Assembly: GCF_900100655.1 (NCBI RefSeq)
Contig: NZ_FNCE01000010.1
Location: forward strand, 29,772-93,771
Direction of reading: 5' to 3'
DNA length: 64,000 nt
Source: Limimonas halophila
GTDB lineage: Bacteria > Pseudomonadota > Alphaproteobacteria > Kiloniellales > Rhodovibrionaceae
The notes beneath the pieces are model-generated. The model was not told the DNA's origin and did not search any database. It saw nothing but the letters and a program-made list of their open reading frames with translations. A program made the position numbers and the translations under genes. Position 1 is the stretch's first letter, and each line of letters opens with the position of its first letter. Below are positions 10,838 through 20,045 of this stretch, in pieces.

Positions 10838-10905
10838 CGGCGAGGTGAACGGCCGTGGGTGGCCTCGACGGCTGCTGGTCGCGGTGATTGAACGAGCTTG
10901 ACGGA

Positions 10906-12012
10906 CTACCGCAGCCGCCAAGCCGGAAAAATCATCATCAGGGACGTGCCGACGTTTTTCGTGCTTTCAATGTGTAGCTGCCCACCGAGGCTCTCCACCA
11001 TCGCTTTGACCAGTGAAAGGCCGAGACCGATTCCCTCCGATGTCGAAATCCTGTCCGTGTCCGCCTGATTGAAGGCATCCGTAACGCGGGGCAGGTCTTT
11101 TTCGTCGATGCCGCTGCCTGTGTCGGCAACCGTTAACGCCACATCGTTCGCAGCCGTCCGTTCCACGGAAATTTTCACGCGTCCGCCAGCGGGCGTGAAT
11201 TTGACGGCATTGGCAAGGGCGTTGACGAGGCTTTGCCGGATCAGTTTCGGGTCGGCCAAAAGATGCCAGGCCGGAGACACATCGGCTTCCAGCTCAACCC
11301 CTTTGGTTTGGGCTGACGGTTCGTTCATCATGCAGCATTCAGTAACGATTTGGCGCAAATTGATATTTTCTTCATGAATATCGTACTGCCCCATTTGGAG
11401 GCTGCTCATTGTCAATATGTCGTTGACAAGTTCCAGAAGATGTTTCGCGGAGTCTTTGACGTTACGAGCTGCATCGATGTAGTTTTCATTGCCGATATTT
11501 CCGTATATGTCGTTCTCGATCATCGACGAAAATCCGACGATGGCGTTGAGCGGCGTCCGGAGTTCGTGGTTGATGCTCGTAATCAAGTGATCCTTGGCCT
11601 TGTTCGCTTCCTCTGCGGCCCGCCGCGCGGCAACGAGCTCTTGCTGGCGCTGTTTTCGCTCCGTGATGTCCCGCACCACGGCGGTAAGATAATGCGTGTT
11701 TTCGTGCTCGGTTTTGAAAAAGGACGCCTCGGCGGGAAATTCCGCCCCCTTCGCGCGCAAGCCGACGATCTCGCCCCGTTGTCCCATGAAGCGGCCAGCC
11801 TCGTCGGCCCTCAGGAAGCGCTCGACATGGTCCCGGTGCGCCGTCCGATAGCGAGGCGGAATCAGGATCTCCAGCGGTTGGCCGAGGAGATTGGCGGGAC
11901 TGTACCCGAAGATGTCGCCGGCCCCGGCGTTTGCAAACACAATGGTTTGGTCGGCATCGACCGAGATCACGCCGTCCGGGAGATAGGCGGGCAATTCATC
12001 CGTGATCGTCAT
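10906..12012 (-). CDS. PAS-domain sensor histidine kinase
   Basis: A cytosolic kinase of 368 residues. A PAS domain (about 1-120) opens with LPDGVISVDADQTIVFANAGA and ends in the PAC segment YLTAVVRDITERK. The HisKA domain has the phospho-acceptor in INHELRTPLNAIVGF, and the ATPase domain has N (NALANAVKFTP), G1 (VADTGSGI) and G2 (SEGIGLGLSLVKAMV) boxes. There is no membrane segment and no receiver beside it, so the signal is presumably internal and the partner lies elsewhere. Its DNA is noticeably richer in A and T than neighbouring genes. The start chosen is the ATG at 12012; an upstream start at 12120 would add 36 residues unlike a PAS domain. Confidence 0.9.
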   Translation of the reverse strand: MTITDELPAYLPDGVISVDADQTIVFANAGAGDIFGYSPANLLGQPLEILIPPRYRTAHRDHVERFLRADEAGRFMGQRGEIVGLRAKGAEFPAEASFFKTEHENTHYLTAVVRDITERKQRQQELVAARRAAEEANKAKDHLITSINHELRTPLNAIVGFSSMIENDIYGNIGNENYIDAARNVKDSAKHLLELVNDILTMSSLQMGQYDIHEENINLRQIVTECCMMNEPSAQTKGVELEADVSPAWHLLADPKLIRQSLVNALANAVKFTPAGGRVKISVERTAANDVALTVADTGSGIDEKDLPRVTDAFNQADTDRISTSEGIGLGLSLVKAMVESLGGQLHIESTKNVGTSLMMIFPAWRLR

Positions 12013-12350
12013 ACCTCGTTCCCGATTGCATGGCGCGAAGCGACTGGACAAGGCACTGTCCGCCCGCCCGACGACATCCCGGGCATTGCGACTGCACGAT
12101 TTCGGCCACGTCGGGTGCAAGTCGCCCCAGCTCCGGACACGAGCGGACGCGGCTCGCTTGCCTGCCTTCCTGGTCCGTCATGAACGCCTCGTCTGCGCGG
12201 CGGAATGACAAGGATGTTTCACCAGTAAAAACCATATATTTTTTATGGATTTTGTCAACCAGTTTCGTCTGCGCTGTCCATTCAGCCCGCTGCGCAGCCG
12301 CAACAAAATGATGGTTTCTTGTGCAAAAGAATGTGCGCGAGGGGGCGGCG
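12013..12350. other. Gene-free, partly AT-rich stretch
   Basis: A stretch of 338 bases between the histidine kinase start and the stop of the chemoreceptor gene. Its centre (12220-12260) is the most AT-rich DNA in this part of the window and holds the promoter listed separately. No credible coding sequence was seen. Confidence 0.6.
12231..12258 (-). promoter_or_regulatory. Sigma-70-type promoter for the histidine kinase
   Basis: On the minus strand a perfect TTGACA (12253-12258) is followed after 16 bases by TATGGT (12231-12236). It points towards the kinase gene and would leave a leader of roughly 200 bases. Confidence 0.55.
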
Positions 12351-13718
12351 TCACACGGCCTGCACGTCGCGCAGGAAACGCTCGACCTTATCTTCCAGGC
12401 CTTGGCCGCGGTCGCTGATGGCGCTGGCGGCCTCCAGCACATGCTCGGCCTTGGCCCGGGTGTTCTCGACCGCCTGCGCGGCGTCCTGGATGCCCTGGGA
12501 TACCCGTTCGGTGCCGTCCGAGGCCTGGGCCACGTTGCGGGCGATTTCCTGGGTCGAAGTCGTTTGCTGCTCCATCGCGCTTGCGATGCTCGACGCCGCC
12601 TCGTCGATGTCGCGGACACTGGCGGAGATGCGTTCGATCGCGGACACGGCCTCGCGCGTTTCGTTCTGCACCTTGGTGATGCGGGCGGCGATGTCTTCGG
12701 TGGCCTTCTGCGTCTGGTTGGCGAGCGATTTGACTTCGTCCGCGACGACGGCGAAGCCTTTGCCGGCTTCCCCGGCGCGTGCCGCCTCGATGGTCGCGTT
12801 CAGGGCGAGCAGGTTGGTCTTTTCCGCGATGTCCTGGATCTGCTGGATGACGTCGCCGATCTGCCCGGCCGCGTGTTCCAGGGCCTGGACGCGCTCGTTG
12901 GCGCTTTCCGCTTCCCCCCGTGCGGTGCGGGCGGTGCTGGACGCCTGATTGACTTGCTGCGAAACCTCTTCGATGGACTGGTTCAGTTGCTGCGCGGCGG
13001 AGGCGACGGTCTGGACGTTGCTGTTGGCATCCGAGACGGCGGAAACGGCGTCCTGCGTCTGCTCGCCCGTCTCGCGCGCCATGCGCCGCATTTCGGTCGC
13101 GGTGTCCTGCAGTTGCTGGGTCGCATCCCGGATGCTCGCGAGCGCGTCCTTGGCGGTGGTGTCGAATTCCTCGATCATCTCGCCGCGCCGCCGGTTGCGC
13201 TGCTCGCGCTGTTCCAGCGCCATGTCGTTGTAGACCTCCAGGGCCATGTCCATGTCCAGGAACACGGCCTTGTTGATGGTCTGGATCACCGACGACAGCT
13301 TGGCCGGGCGGAACTTGTAGATATTGATCGCCCGGTCCACGAGTTCGTTCAGGATCGTGCAGTAGCCGCCCATGTACCAGGTCTGGGCAAGACCGATCTT
13401 GTAGTGCTGTTCGCCCACGCGGCGGGCACATTCGCGGTATTCGCCGTCGAACGTGCCGCTGAAGAGCAGATGCCAGTGGTGCTTCTGCGCCTCGCGCACA
13501 CGGCGGATGTCGCCGTCGCCGCCGAACATCGCGGCGAGTTCGGGATAGTCGGTGATGTGCCGGTAGAAGCGGTCGAGGATGTCGTCGAGGTGGCGGTCCA
13601 CCACCTCGCCGCGGACCGTGCGCACGGTGTCCGCCTCGCGCTCACCGAAGCCGAAATAGGCCTTTTTGACGTCGACGTCCTTGTGACGGTTTTCCGTCGT
13701 CTGGGCTTCAACCGTCAT
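12351..13718 (-). CDS. Globin-coupled methyl-accepting chemotaxis protein
   Basis: A soluble chemoreceptor of 455 residues with no membrane segment. Residues 1-180 form a protoglobin sensor; [14 protein letters not shown] near residue 80 contains the probable haem-ligand His, and [13 protein letters not shown] is typical of the later helices. Residues about 195-455 are coiled signalling helices with the conserved hairpin tip [19 protein letters not shown]. Proteins of this class (HemAT) bind oxygen and steer aerotaxis through CheA/CheW. GGGAGAA lies nine bases ahead of the ATG. Confidence 0.95.
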   Translation of the reverse strand: MTVEAQTTENRHKDVDVKKAYFGFGEREADTVRTVRGEVVDRHLDDILDRFYRHITDYPELAAMFGGDGDIRRVREAQKHHWHLLFSGTFDGEYRECARRVGEQHYKIGLAQTWYMGGYCTILNELVDRAINIYKFRPAKLSSVIQTINKAVFLDMDMALEVYNDMALEQREQRNRRRGEMIEEFDTTAKDALASIRDATQQLQDTATEMRRMARETGEQTQDAVSAVSDANSNVQTVASAAQQLNQSIEEVSQQVNQASSTARTARGEAESANERVQALEHAAGQIGDVIQQIQDIAEKTNLLALNATIEAARAGEAGKGFAVVADEVKSLANQTQKATEDIAARITKVQNETREAVSAIERISASVRDIDEAASSIASAMEQQTTSTQEIARNVAQASDGTERVSQGIQDAAQAVENTRAKAEHVLEAASAISDRGQGLEDKVERFLRDVQAV

Positions 13719-13825
13719 GCCGGATTTCTCCCGCTTGGCGCCATTCGCGTTGGAATGGCCGTATCTTTATTGGGGTTATGATTCCATAAGGGGGTGTGTA
13801 CCCAAAACAAAGAATCTCCACTGAT

Positions 13826-13843
13826 CACTAACCTGGGTTAGTG
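13826..13843. promoter_or_regulatory. Perfect palindrome, candidate operator
   Basis: CACTAACC-TG-GGTTAGTG is a perfect 8+2+8 dyad in AT-rich DNA, 108 bases upstream of the globin chemoreceptor start. The size and position suit a dimeric repressor or activator. No regulator is assigned. Confidence 0.45.
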
Positions 13844-13980
13844 CATATGTGGACGCTTTCATTCCGTGAGCAGGGGGAACTAAACTCGTAATGGTTCGTT
13901 GCGTATCTATTGTATTCCAAAGATTTGAGGATTGGCGTCGTTTTTCCAAATCGGCAGCTCACAGGTCTGCTCGATGACTG

Positions 13981-14016
13981 CCGAACCGGACGCGGACGGC
14001 GCCGCGTCCGGTTCGG
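13981..14016 (-). terminator. Strong hairpin after the membrane chemoreceptor gene
   Basis: A perfect 15-base-pair stem (13981-13995 with 14002-14016) with a six-base loop, 13 bases past the stop of the chemoreceptor read on the minus strand. No T-run follows. Confidence 0.7.
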
Positions 14017-14028
14017 GGTGAGCGGCGA

Positions 14029-15711
14029 TCAGACCGCGTTCACTTTTTTCAGGAAATCGTCCACGGTCTCGCTCAGCTCGCGCGTCTGCTTGGCGACGTT
14101 CTCGGCCGCGCCCGTGACCTCCTTGGACGCGCTCTGCGTCTCGTCGGCGGCCTCGCGCACGCCCTCGACGCTCTTGGTCACCTGGCCGGTGCCTTCCGCC
14201 GCCTCGGCGACGTTGCGCGCGATCTCGTCGGTGGCGGAGTTCTGCTCCTCGATCGCGCTGGCGATGCTGTGGGCGACCTCCTTGATCTCCTCGATCGTCT
14301 TGGTGATCGAAGCGATGGCGTCCACCGCCTTCCGGGTCTGTTCCTGAACGGAGCGGATCTCGCCCTCGATCTGCTGCGTCGCCTTGGAGGTCTGGTTCGC
14401 CAACGACTTCACCTCGTCGGCCACGACGGCGAAGCCCTTGCCGGCCTCGCCCGCGCGCGCCGCCTCGATCGTGGCGTTGAGCGCAAGCAGGTTGGTCTTG
14501 TCGGCGATGTCCTGGATCATCGTCACGACCTCGCCGATGTTCCGCGCGGTGGTTTGCAGCCCCTCCATCGTCTCGGTCGTGCTCTGGGCTTCTTCGGCGG
14601 CGCTGGTGGCGATCTCGGTGGAGCGGTTCACCTGCCGCCCGATCTCGCCGATGGAGTTGGACAGTTCCTGTGCCGAGGAGGCGACGGTGTCCACGTTGGT
14701 CGAGGCCTGCTCCGCGCTGGAGGCCACGGTCGTCACGCGGTCGGCGGCCTGACTGGCGGCGTCGCTCATCGTGTGCGCGGTGCTGTCCAGCTGTTCCGAT
14801 GAGGCACGCAGTGTCTGCATGATCGTGCCGATGTCGCGCTCGAAGCCCTGCATCAGCTCTTCCAGGCGCTTGGTGCGCTCTTCGCGGCGGCGGTTCTCCT
14901 CGGCCTGCTCGCGCTCCAGGCGCAGGCGCTTGTCCGTGGCCTCGCGCAGGGTGCGCACGGCCTGTGCCGCTTCGCCCATCTCGTCGCGGCGTTCGGGCAG
15001 ATGCATGCGCACGCTCGTGTCGTCTTCCGCCAACGCGTTGAGCGCCTGGGTAATCCGGCGCGCCGGGTCGGCGGTCCAGCCGACCAGCAGCCGGCCCGAC
15101 AGGACGCTCAGCACGACGACCACGCCGCCGCCGATCAGCAGGCTCCAGAACGCCCAGGCGTTGGCGCTGGCCTCGCGCTCGCGCGCCGCGGCGACGGCGT
15201 CCTGCTGAAGGCTCTCATAGTCGGCCAGGGCAGCACGGATGGCGTCCGCCTTGTCCTGGTTCGCGCGGTTGGCGAGCATGTCGCGCGCCTCGGCCTGGTC
15301 GTCGCGCGCCGTTTCGATCAGCGGCTGGGCCACGTCCGAGCGCCAGGTCGTCACGGCGTCCTTGAGCGTGTCGCGGATCTCCTGCTCTCTGCGGTCGGTG
15401 GACCCCAGCTCGTCGGCGCGGGCCAGGGCCGTGTCGAACCGCGACGCCCGTTCCCGGTATTGCTCGACGAACCCGGTCTCGCCCGTGCGAACGTAGCTGC
15501 GCAGCGCGACGAGCTGGCCGCGCATGTTGGCGCGCATCTCCTCAATGGCGACGAGGCTCTTGTAGCGCTTGTCGACCGTGACCGTGATTTCGTGGATCGT
15601 CTGGACTTGGCTGAAGACCACGGCACCGACGACGAGCGCCACGGCCGTGAGGCTGCCGAAGGCGAGCGCGATCTTGCGCCCGAACGAAAGATTGGCGAGC
15701 GCGGCGAACAT
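14029..15711 (-). CDS. Membrane methyl-accepting chemotaxis protein
   Basis: A chemoreceptor of 560 residues. One membrane segment is at about 12-33 ([20 protein letters not shown]), then a periplasmic helical sensor of about 140 residues resembling a four-helix bundle, and a second membrane segment at about 185-205. A HAMP domain follows, and then the signalling helices with the tip motif [19 protein letters not shown]. The start at 15711 is chosen over a GTG at 15777 because AGAGGA precedes it closely. The ligand cannot be told from sequence. Confidence 0.94.
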   Translation of the reverse strand: MFAALANLSFGRKIALAFGSLTAVALVVGAVVFSQVQTIHEITVTVDKRYKSLVAIEEMRANMRGQLVALRSYVRTGETGFVEQYRERASRFDTALARADELGSTDRREQEIRDTLKDAVTTWRSDVAQPLIETARDDQAEARDMLANRANQDKADAIRAALADYESLQQDAVAAAREREASANAWAFWSLLIGGGVVVVLSVLSGRLLVGWTADPARRITQALNALAEDDTSVRMHLPERRDEMGEAAQAVRTLREATDKRLRLEREQAEENRRREERTKRLEELMQGFERDIGTIMQTLRASSEQLDSTAHTMSDAASQAADRVTTVASSAEQASTNVDTVASSAQELSNSIGEIGRQVNRSTEIATSAAEEAQSTTETMEGLQTTARNIGEVVTMIQDIADKTNLLALNATIEAARAGEAGKGFAVVADEVKSLANQTSKATQQIEGEIRSVQEQTRKAVDAIASITKTIEEIKEVAHSIASAIEEQNSATDEIARNVAEAAEGTGQVTKSVEGVREAADETQSASKEVTGAAENVAKQTRELSETVDDFLKKVNAV

Positions 15712-15900
15712 TTGTCCTCTCCCGGTCGCGCTTGGGTCTGCCTGAACCGCGGTTTGTACGGCGAACGCTGTTGACACGCCGGTTTGTCAAATGGGCGCGA
15801 ACCCACATTGCGTAAACCGCCGCGGAGGGTGGGAGGGGAATCTTGACCGATCGTTGAGACGCGCCGGCCAAGTTCGTCGCGGCATCGTGCCGGTGGTCGG

Positions 15901-16545
15901 TTAGGCCCCGTTCTTGCGCAGCAGGAACAATCCCTGCTCTGCCAGCACGTTCGAGAACCAGGGCGTTCGGAGCTTCTTGTCGAAGCCCTTGTCGTCCAGG
16001 CTGAGCGCGCGCTCGACCGTGATGTCGAGGCTGTCCGCGAGCGCCAGGAAATCGCGGATCGTGCACAGGTGGATGTTCGCCGTTTCGTACCAGGGATCGG
16101 GCAGGAACCCGGTTTCCGGCATGCGCCCGTGTAGGAGCAGGTGCCCGCGCACGCGCCAGTGCCCGAAGTTGGGGAAGGAGACGATGGCGTGCCGGCCGAT
16201 GCGCACCAGGTGCTCCAGCACCAGCTTGGGCGCGCGCGTGGCTTGCAGCGTTTGCGACAGCACGACGTAGTCGAACGCGCGCGTGGGATAGTCCTTCAGG
16301 TCGGTGTCGGCGTCGCCCTGGACCACCGAAAGCCCGTGGCGCACGCAGGCGTTCACTCCGGCCTGGCTCAACTCGATCCCGCGGCCGATGGCGGCGCGCT
16401 CGTGCACCAGCAGTTCCAGCAGCGCGCCGTTGCCCGTGCCAACGTCCAGTACGCGCGCCCCCGGCTCGACCATGCCGGCGATGAGCTGGAGGTCGGCGCG
16501 GATGCTCTCGCGGCGCGGGGCGGGGGTGTCGGCGGCGGCGCTCAC
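15901..16545 (-). CDS. metW: Methionine biosynthesis protein MetW
   Basis: A 214-residue SAM-dependent-methyltransferase-fold protein found beside metX in many proteobacteria and needed for efficient MetX function. It has the SAM-binding glycine motif [15 protein letters not shown] near residue 30 and the family stretch [22 protein letters not shown]. The GTG start overlaps the metX stop by three bases (GTGA), so translation is coupled. Confidence 0.95.
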   Translation of the reverse strand: MSAAADTPAPRRESIRADLQLIAGMVEPGARVLDVGTGNGALLELLVHERAAIGRGIELSQAGVNACVRHGLSVVQGDADTDLKDYPTRAFDYVVLSQTLQATRAPKLVLEHLVRIGRHAIVSFPNFGHWRVRGHLLLHGRMPETGFLPDPWYETANIHLCTIRDFLALADSLDITVERALSLDDKGFDKKLRTPWFSNVLAEQGLFLLRKNGA

Positions 16546-17714
16546 CGGCCCAGCCCCCGGTGTTCGGCGCAGCCCTGGAGAAAGCCGCGCAACACGGCGA
16601 ACAACTCGGGCTCGTCCAGCAGGAAGGCGTCGTGGCCCTTGTCGGACTCGATCTCGCAGAAGCTCACGTCGGCCGCCGCGGCGTTGAGGGCGTGGACGAC
16701 CTCGCGGCTTTCCGGGGTGGGGAAGAGCCAGTCGCTGGTGAAGGAGATGACGCAGAAGCGCACCGGGGTGTCGCGGAAGGCCTCCGCCAGCACGCCGCCG
16801 TGCTCCGACACCAGGTCGAAGTAGTCCATCGCGCGGGTGATGTAGAGATAGGCGTTGGCGTCGAAGCGGTCGACGAAGGTGGAGCCCTGGTGGCGCAGGT
16901 AGCTCTCCACCTGAAAGTCGGCGTCGAAGCCGTAGGTGACGCTCTTGCGGTCCTGCAGGCTGCGGCCGAACTTGCGGTGCAGCGCGGCTTCCGAGAGGTA
17001 GGTGATGTGCGCGGCCATGCGCGCCACCGCAAGGCCCCGGCGCGGTGCCGTGCCGGCCTTCATGTAGTCGCCGCCCTGCCAGTCCGGGTCGGCCATGATG
17101 GCCTGTCGGCCGACCTCGTGGAAGGCGATGTTCTGGGCCGAGTGCCGCGCCGCGCCCGCAATGGGCACGGCGGCGAAGGTGCGCTCGGGATACGCCGAGG
17201 CGAACTGCAGCGCCTGCATCGCCCCCATCGAGCCGCCGATGACGCAGAACAGCTTCTCGATGCCCAGGTGGTCCAGCAGCATCACCTGGGCGCGCACCAT
17301 GTCCGCGATCGTGATGACGGGGAAGTCCAGGCCCCACGGCTCGCCCGTGTCGCGGCGGATTTCCGGCGGTCCCTCGGTGCCCGAGCAGCCGCCCAGCACG
17401 TTGGCGCAGACGATGAAGTAGTGATCGGTGTCCAGCGGCTTGCCGGGGCCGATCATCAGCGACCACCACCCGGCCTTGCGCGAATGCGGCGGGTCCACGG
17501 GGTGCTGGTCGCCCGTGAGCGCGTGGCACACCAGAATGGCGTTGGAGCGGTCCGCATTGAGCGTGCCGTAGGTGCGGTACGCCATGCGGAAGGGGCCGAG
17601 TTCCGCGCCGCAGTCCAGCTTCAGCGGCGTCTCGTGGCCCAGCTCGACGCGGTGGCCGGCGTCGAGCGCGGCCCGGGCCGGGCTGCTGGTGGGCGCGGGA
17701 TTGTCCATCTTCAT
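16542..17714 (-). CDS. metX: Homoserine O-acyltransferase MetX
   Basis: Cytosolic alpha/beta-hydrolase-fold enzyme that activates homoserine by acylation, the first committed step of methionine synthesis. The nucleophile Ser is in [10 protein letters not shown], the Asp in [10 protein letters not shown] and the His in DKGHDAFLL. The 390-residue length is typical. Whether the acyl donor is acetyl-CoA or succinyl-CoA cannot be decided from the family name, since both occur among MetX proteins. No strong ribosome site precedes the ATG at 17714. It forms an operon with metW. Confidence 0.94.
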   Translation of the reverse strand: MKMDNPAPTSSPARAALDAGHRVELGHETPLKLDCGAELGPFRMAYRTYGTLNADRSNAILVCHALTGDQHPVDPPHSRKAGWWSLMIGPGKPLDTDHYFIVCANVLGGCSGTEGPPEIRRDTGEPWGLDFPVITIADMVRAQVMLLDHLGIEKLFCVIGGSMGAMQALQFASAYPERTFAAVPIAGAARHSAQNIAFHEVGRQAIMADPDWQGGDYMKAGTAPRRGLAVARMAAHITYLSEAALHRKFGRSLQDRKSVTYGFDADFQVESYLRHQGSTFVDRFDANAYLYITRAMDYFDLVSEHGGVLAEAFRDTPVRFCVISFTSDWLFPTPESREVVHALNAAAADVSFCEIESDKGHDAFLLDEPELFAVLRGFLQGCAEHRGLGR

Positions 17715-18080
17715 CGCAACTCGCGGCTCGTGTGGCCCCAGGCCCTCACCGGCGAAAGCCCATCGCACACGCTAGCGGCGCACGTCCAATCGGCCGAACC
17801 GCTTGGACACGTGGACGTTGAGAGCTAGAAACCCCGGTCCGGGCTGTCAACGGATACGGCGTGGGGGTTTTGCGGTCGGGTCGCCGCCCGCGCGGGGTTT
17901 TGTTTTGATCTGCCGCGGGTGACACCCTATTCCTACACGACGTGTGCGGGGGCTGCCACACGCCGTCCCGATGGGCAGGTGCGCCGACCGGTCGTGGCCG
18001 GGCCGCCGCGCGCCGCCGGCCAACCGACGGGCTGGCCACGCGCTTCGCGCGGCCGGCCAATCGACCAGGATACGGGTGCC
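17715..18080. other. Divergent control region between metX and the chorismate mutase gene
   Basis: A stretch of 366 bases. It holds the metX promoter at 17822 and a leader of about 100 bases containing a stem (GTCCAA with TTGGAC) around 17785-17812. No gene was recognised. Leader control of metX is possible, but the leader does not match the SAM-II consensus. Confidence 0.55.
17822..17850 (-). promoter_or_regulatory. Candidate metXW promoter
   Basis: Minus-strand TTGACA (17845-17850), a 17-base spacer and TAGCTC (17822-17827), pointing at metX with a leader of about 100 bases. The -35 is perfect; the -10 is weak. Confidence 0.45.
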
Positions 18081-18929
18081 ATGACGCTGGGGGAAACCTC
18101 GCTCGCCGAGCTGCGCCAGGAAATCGACGCCATCGACGACTCGCTGCACGACCTGCTCATGCGCCGCGGCGACGTGCAGGCGCATGTCGGCCGGGCCAAA
18201 TCGGGCGACGGCGTGTATATCCGCCCCGGGCGCGAGGCGCTGGTGCTGCGCCGGCTCATGGCCCGCCACCAGGGCAGCTTCCCCAAGCCCGCGCTCGTGC
18301 GCATCTGGCGCGAGATCTTCGCCGCCGGGCTGTCGCTCCAGGGCGACTTTTCCGTGGCCGTGCCGACCGCCGGCAACGGCGCCATGAAGACCCTGGCCGT
18401 GGACCACTTCGGCGCGCTGACGCCCACCCTCGAGCTCGCCGATGCGGGCGAGGTGCTGGCTGCCGTGCGGCGCGGGGACGCGGCCGTGGGCGTGCTGCCA
18501 ATGCCCCAGCCGGGCGAGGCCGAGCCGTGGTGGCGCCGGCTCGCCCGCGATCCCGGCGCGCCGCCCATCATCGCCCGCCTGCCGTTCGCCGCGCCCGCCA
18601 GCCGCGCCGGCGACGCCGAGGCCCTGGCGGTCGGCGCCGCGCCCGCGGAGGACACGGGCAACGACCGCAGCTTCCTCGCCCTGGAAGCCACCGGCGAGGC
18701 CACCGACGCCGACGTCAGCACGGCCGTCACCGACGCCGGCTTCGAGCCCGTGGCCTGGCAGACCGCGCCCGCTGACAACGGGGGCGGCCGGCTCCACCTT
18801 CTGGAAACGCCGGGCGTGGTCGTGCCCGGCGACAACCGGTTGGAAACGCTCGCCGGCACGCCCGCCGTCGCCGACGCCCGCGCGCTCGGCAGCTACGCCG
18901 TGCCGCTGACCGCCGCCGAACTGGCCTGA
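18081..18929 (+). CDS. Chorismate mutase (AroQ-type) with extended C-terminus
   Basis: Residues 1-85 are an all-helical AroQ chorismate mutase that turns chorismate into prephenate; the conserved elements are LRQEIDAIDDSLHDLLMRR, the active-site Lys in GRAKSG, and RPGREALVLRRL. The remaining 190 residues resemble a degenerate periplasmic-binding-like or prephenate-dehydratase-like fold (AVPTAGNGAMKTLAVDHFG onward). This arrangement is usual in alphaproteobacteria, but the TRD-type dehydratase catalytic motif is not evident, so dehydratase activity is unlikely. It is the first gene of a block with hisC and tyrA, 27 bases ahead of hisC. Confidence 0.85.
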   Translation: MTLGETSLAELRQEIDAIDDSLHDLLMRRGDVQAHVGRAKSGDGVYIRPGREALVLRRLMARHQGSFPKPALVRIWREIFAAGLSLQGDFSVAVPTAGNGAMKTLAVDHFGALTPTLELADAGEVLAAVRRGDAAVGVLPMPQPGEAEPWWRRLARDPGAPPIIARLPFAAPASRAGDAEALAVGAAPAEDTGNDRSFLALEATGEATDADVSTAVTDAGFEPVAWQTAPADNGGGRLHLLETPGVVVPGDNRLETLAGTPAVADARALGSYAVPLTAAELA

Positions 18930-18956
18930 TACCTTTTTCGAGCCCGGAGACGTTCC

Positions 18957-20045
18957 ATGCCGCCGCAGCCGCGCCCCGGCATCCTGGCCACCGAGCCCTA
19001 TCAGGGCGGCGAAAAGGAGCTGCCCGGCTTCTCGCGCGTCGCCCGCCTCGCCTCCAACGAGAACCCCTTCGGCGCCAGCCCGCGCGCGCTGGAGGCCTAC
19101 GAGACCGCGCGCGAGGGCCTGAATCGCTACCCGGACGGCCACAGCGCCGCGCTGCGCACGGCCATCGGCGAGGTGCACGGCCTGGACCCGGCGCGCATCG
19201 TCTGCGGCGCGGGCTCGGACGAGCTGATCGGGCTGCTGACCGAGGCCTACGCCGGGCCGGGCGACCGCGTCGTCTACAGCCGCCACGGCTTCCTGATGTA
19301 CCCCATCTTCGCCACCACGGCGGGCGCCACCCCGGTAGCGGCGCCGGAGGCGAACCTCACGACCGACGTGGACGCCATTCTGGCGCGCGTGACGCCGGAG
19401 ACGCGCGCGGTCTTCCTGGCGAACCCGAACAACCCCACGGGCTCCTACCTCTCGCGCGCGTCGCTGGAGCGCCTGCACGCCGGCCTGCCCGAGGACGTGC
19501 TGCTGGTGATCGACGCCGCCTACGCCGAGTACGCCACGGCCGGCGATTACAGCGACGGCGCGGAGCTGGCGGCGCGCAGCGGGAACGTCGTGGTGACGCG
19601 CACCTTCTCCAAGATCTACGGGCTCGCCGGCCTGCGCATCGGCTGGGCCTACGGGCCGCCGGGGATCGTCGACGTGCTCAACCGCGTGCGCATGCCCTTC
19701 AACGTCGCCACCCCGGCGCAGGAAGCCGGCGCGGCCGCCGTGCAGGACCGCGACTTCGTCGCGCGCTCGGTGGCGCACAACACGCAGTGGCGTGCCTGGT
19801 TCCGCGAGCGCGCGCAGGCCGCCGGCATCGAGGCGCTGCCGTCGGAGGCCAACTTCGTCCTGTTGCGCTTCGCCGACGAGGACGCGGCCGAACGGGCGCT
19901 CAGCACGTTCAAGGCGGGCGGCGTGCTGGTGCGCCAGATGGGCAAGTACGGCCTGCCGGACTGCCTGCGCGTCTCCATCGGCGGCAGCGAGGACATGCAC
20001 ATGGCCGCCGACGCGCTCGACGCCTTCGCGGGGCAGCCGGGATGA
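18957..20045 (+). CDS. hisC: Histidinol-phosphate / aromatic aminotransferase
   Basis: A PLP-dependent class I/II aminotransferase of 362 residues. Its N-terminal SNENPFGASP is typical of HisC. The PLP Lys is in TRTFSKIYGLAGLRIGW, and NPNNPTGSYL is the cofactor-contacting Asn segment. HisC proteins serve histidine synthesis, but one placed between chorismate mutase and tyrA, as here, often transaminates an aromatic-pathway acid (prephenate or 4-hydroxyphenylpyruvate). I infer that role from context only. GGAGA precedes the ATG. The stop overlaps the tyrA start (ATGA). Confidence 0.93.
   Translation: MPPQPRPGILATEPYQGGEKELPGFSRVARLASNENPFGASPRALEAYETAREGLNRYPDGHSAALRTAIGEVHGLDPARIVCGAGSDELIGLLTEAYAGPGDRVVYSRHGFLMYPIFATTAGATPVAAPEANLTTDVDAILARVTPETRAVFLANPNNPTGSYLSRASLERLHAGLPEDVLLVIDAAYAEYATAGDYSDGAELAARSGNVVVTRTFSKIYGLAGLRIGWAYGPPGIVDVLNRVRMPFNVATPAQEAGAAAVQDRDFVARSVAHNTQWRAWFRERAQAAGIEALPSEANFVLLRFADEDAAERALSTFKAGGVLVRQMGKYGLPDCLRVSIGGSEDMHMAADALDAFAGQPG

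Larger units (their letters stand above)
13719..14028. other. Gene-free stretch upstream of the globin chemoreceptor
   Basis: A stretch of 310 bases, AT-rich between about 13750 and 13920. It holds the 18-base palindrome at 13826 and the strong hairpin at 13981. No credible gene was seen. Confidence 0.6.

Noticed and set aside
17715..17821. SAM-II riboswitch before metX.
   Set aside because: The expected conserved GATTT and GCTAAA parts of SAM-II are absent, and the stem arrangement differs.
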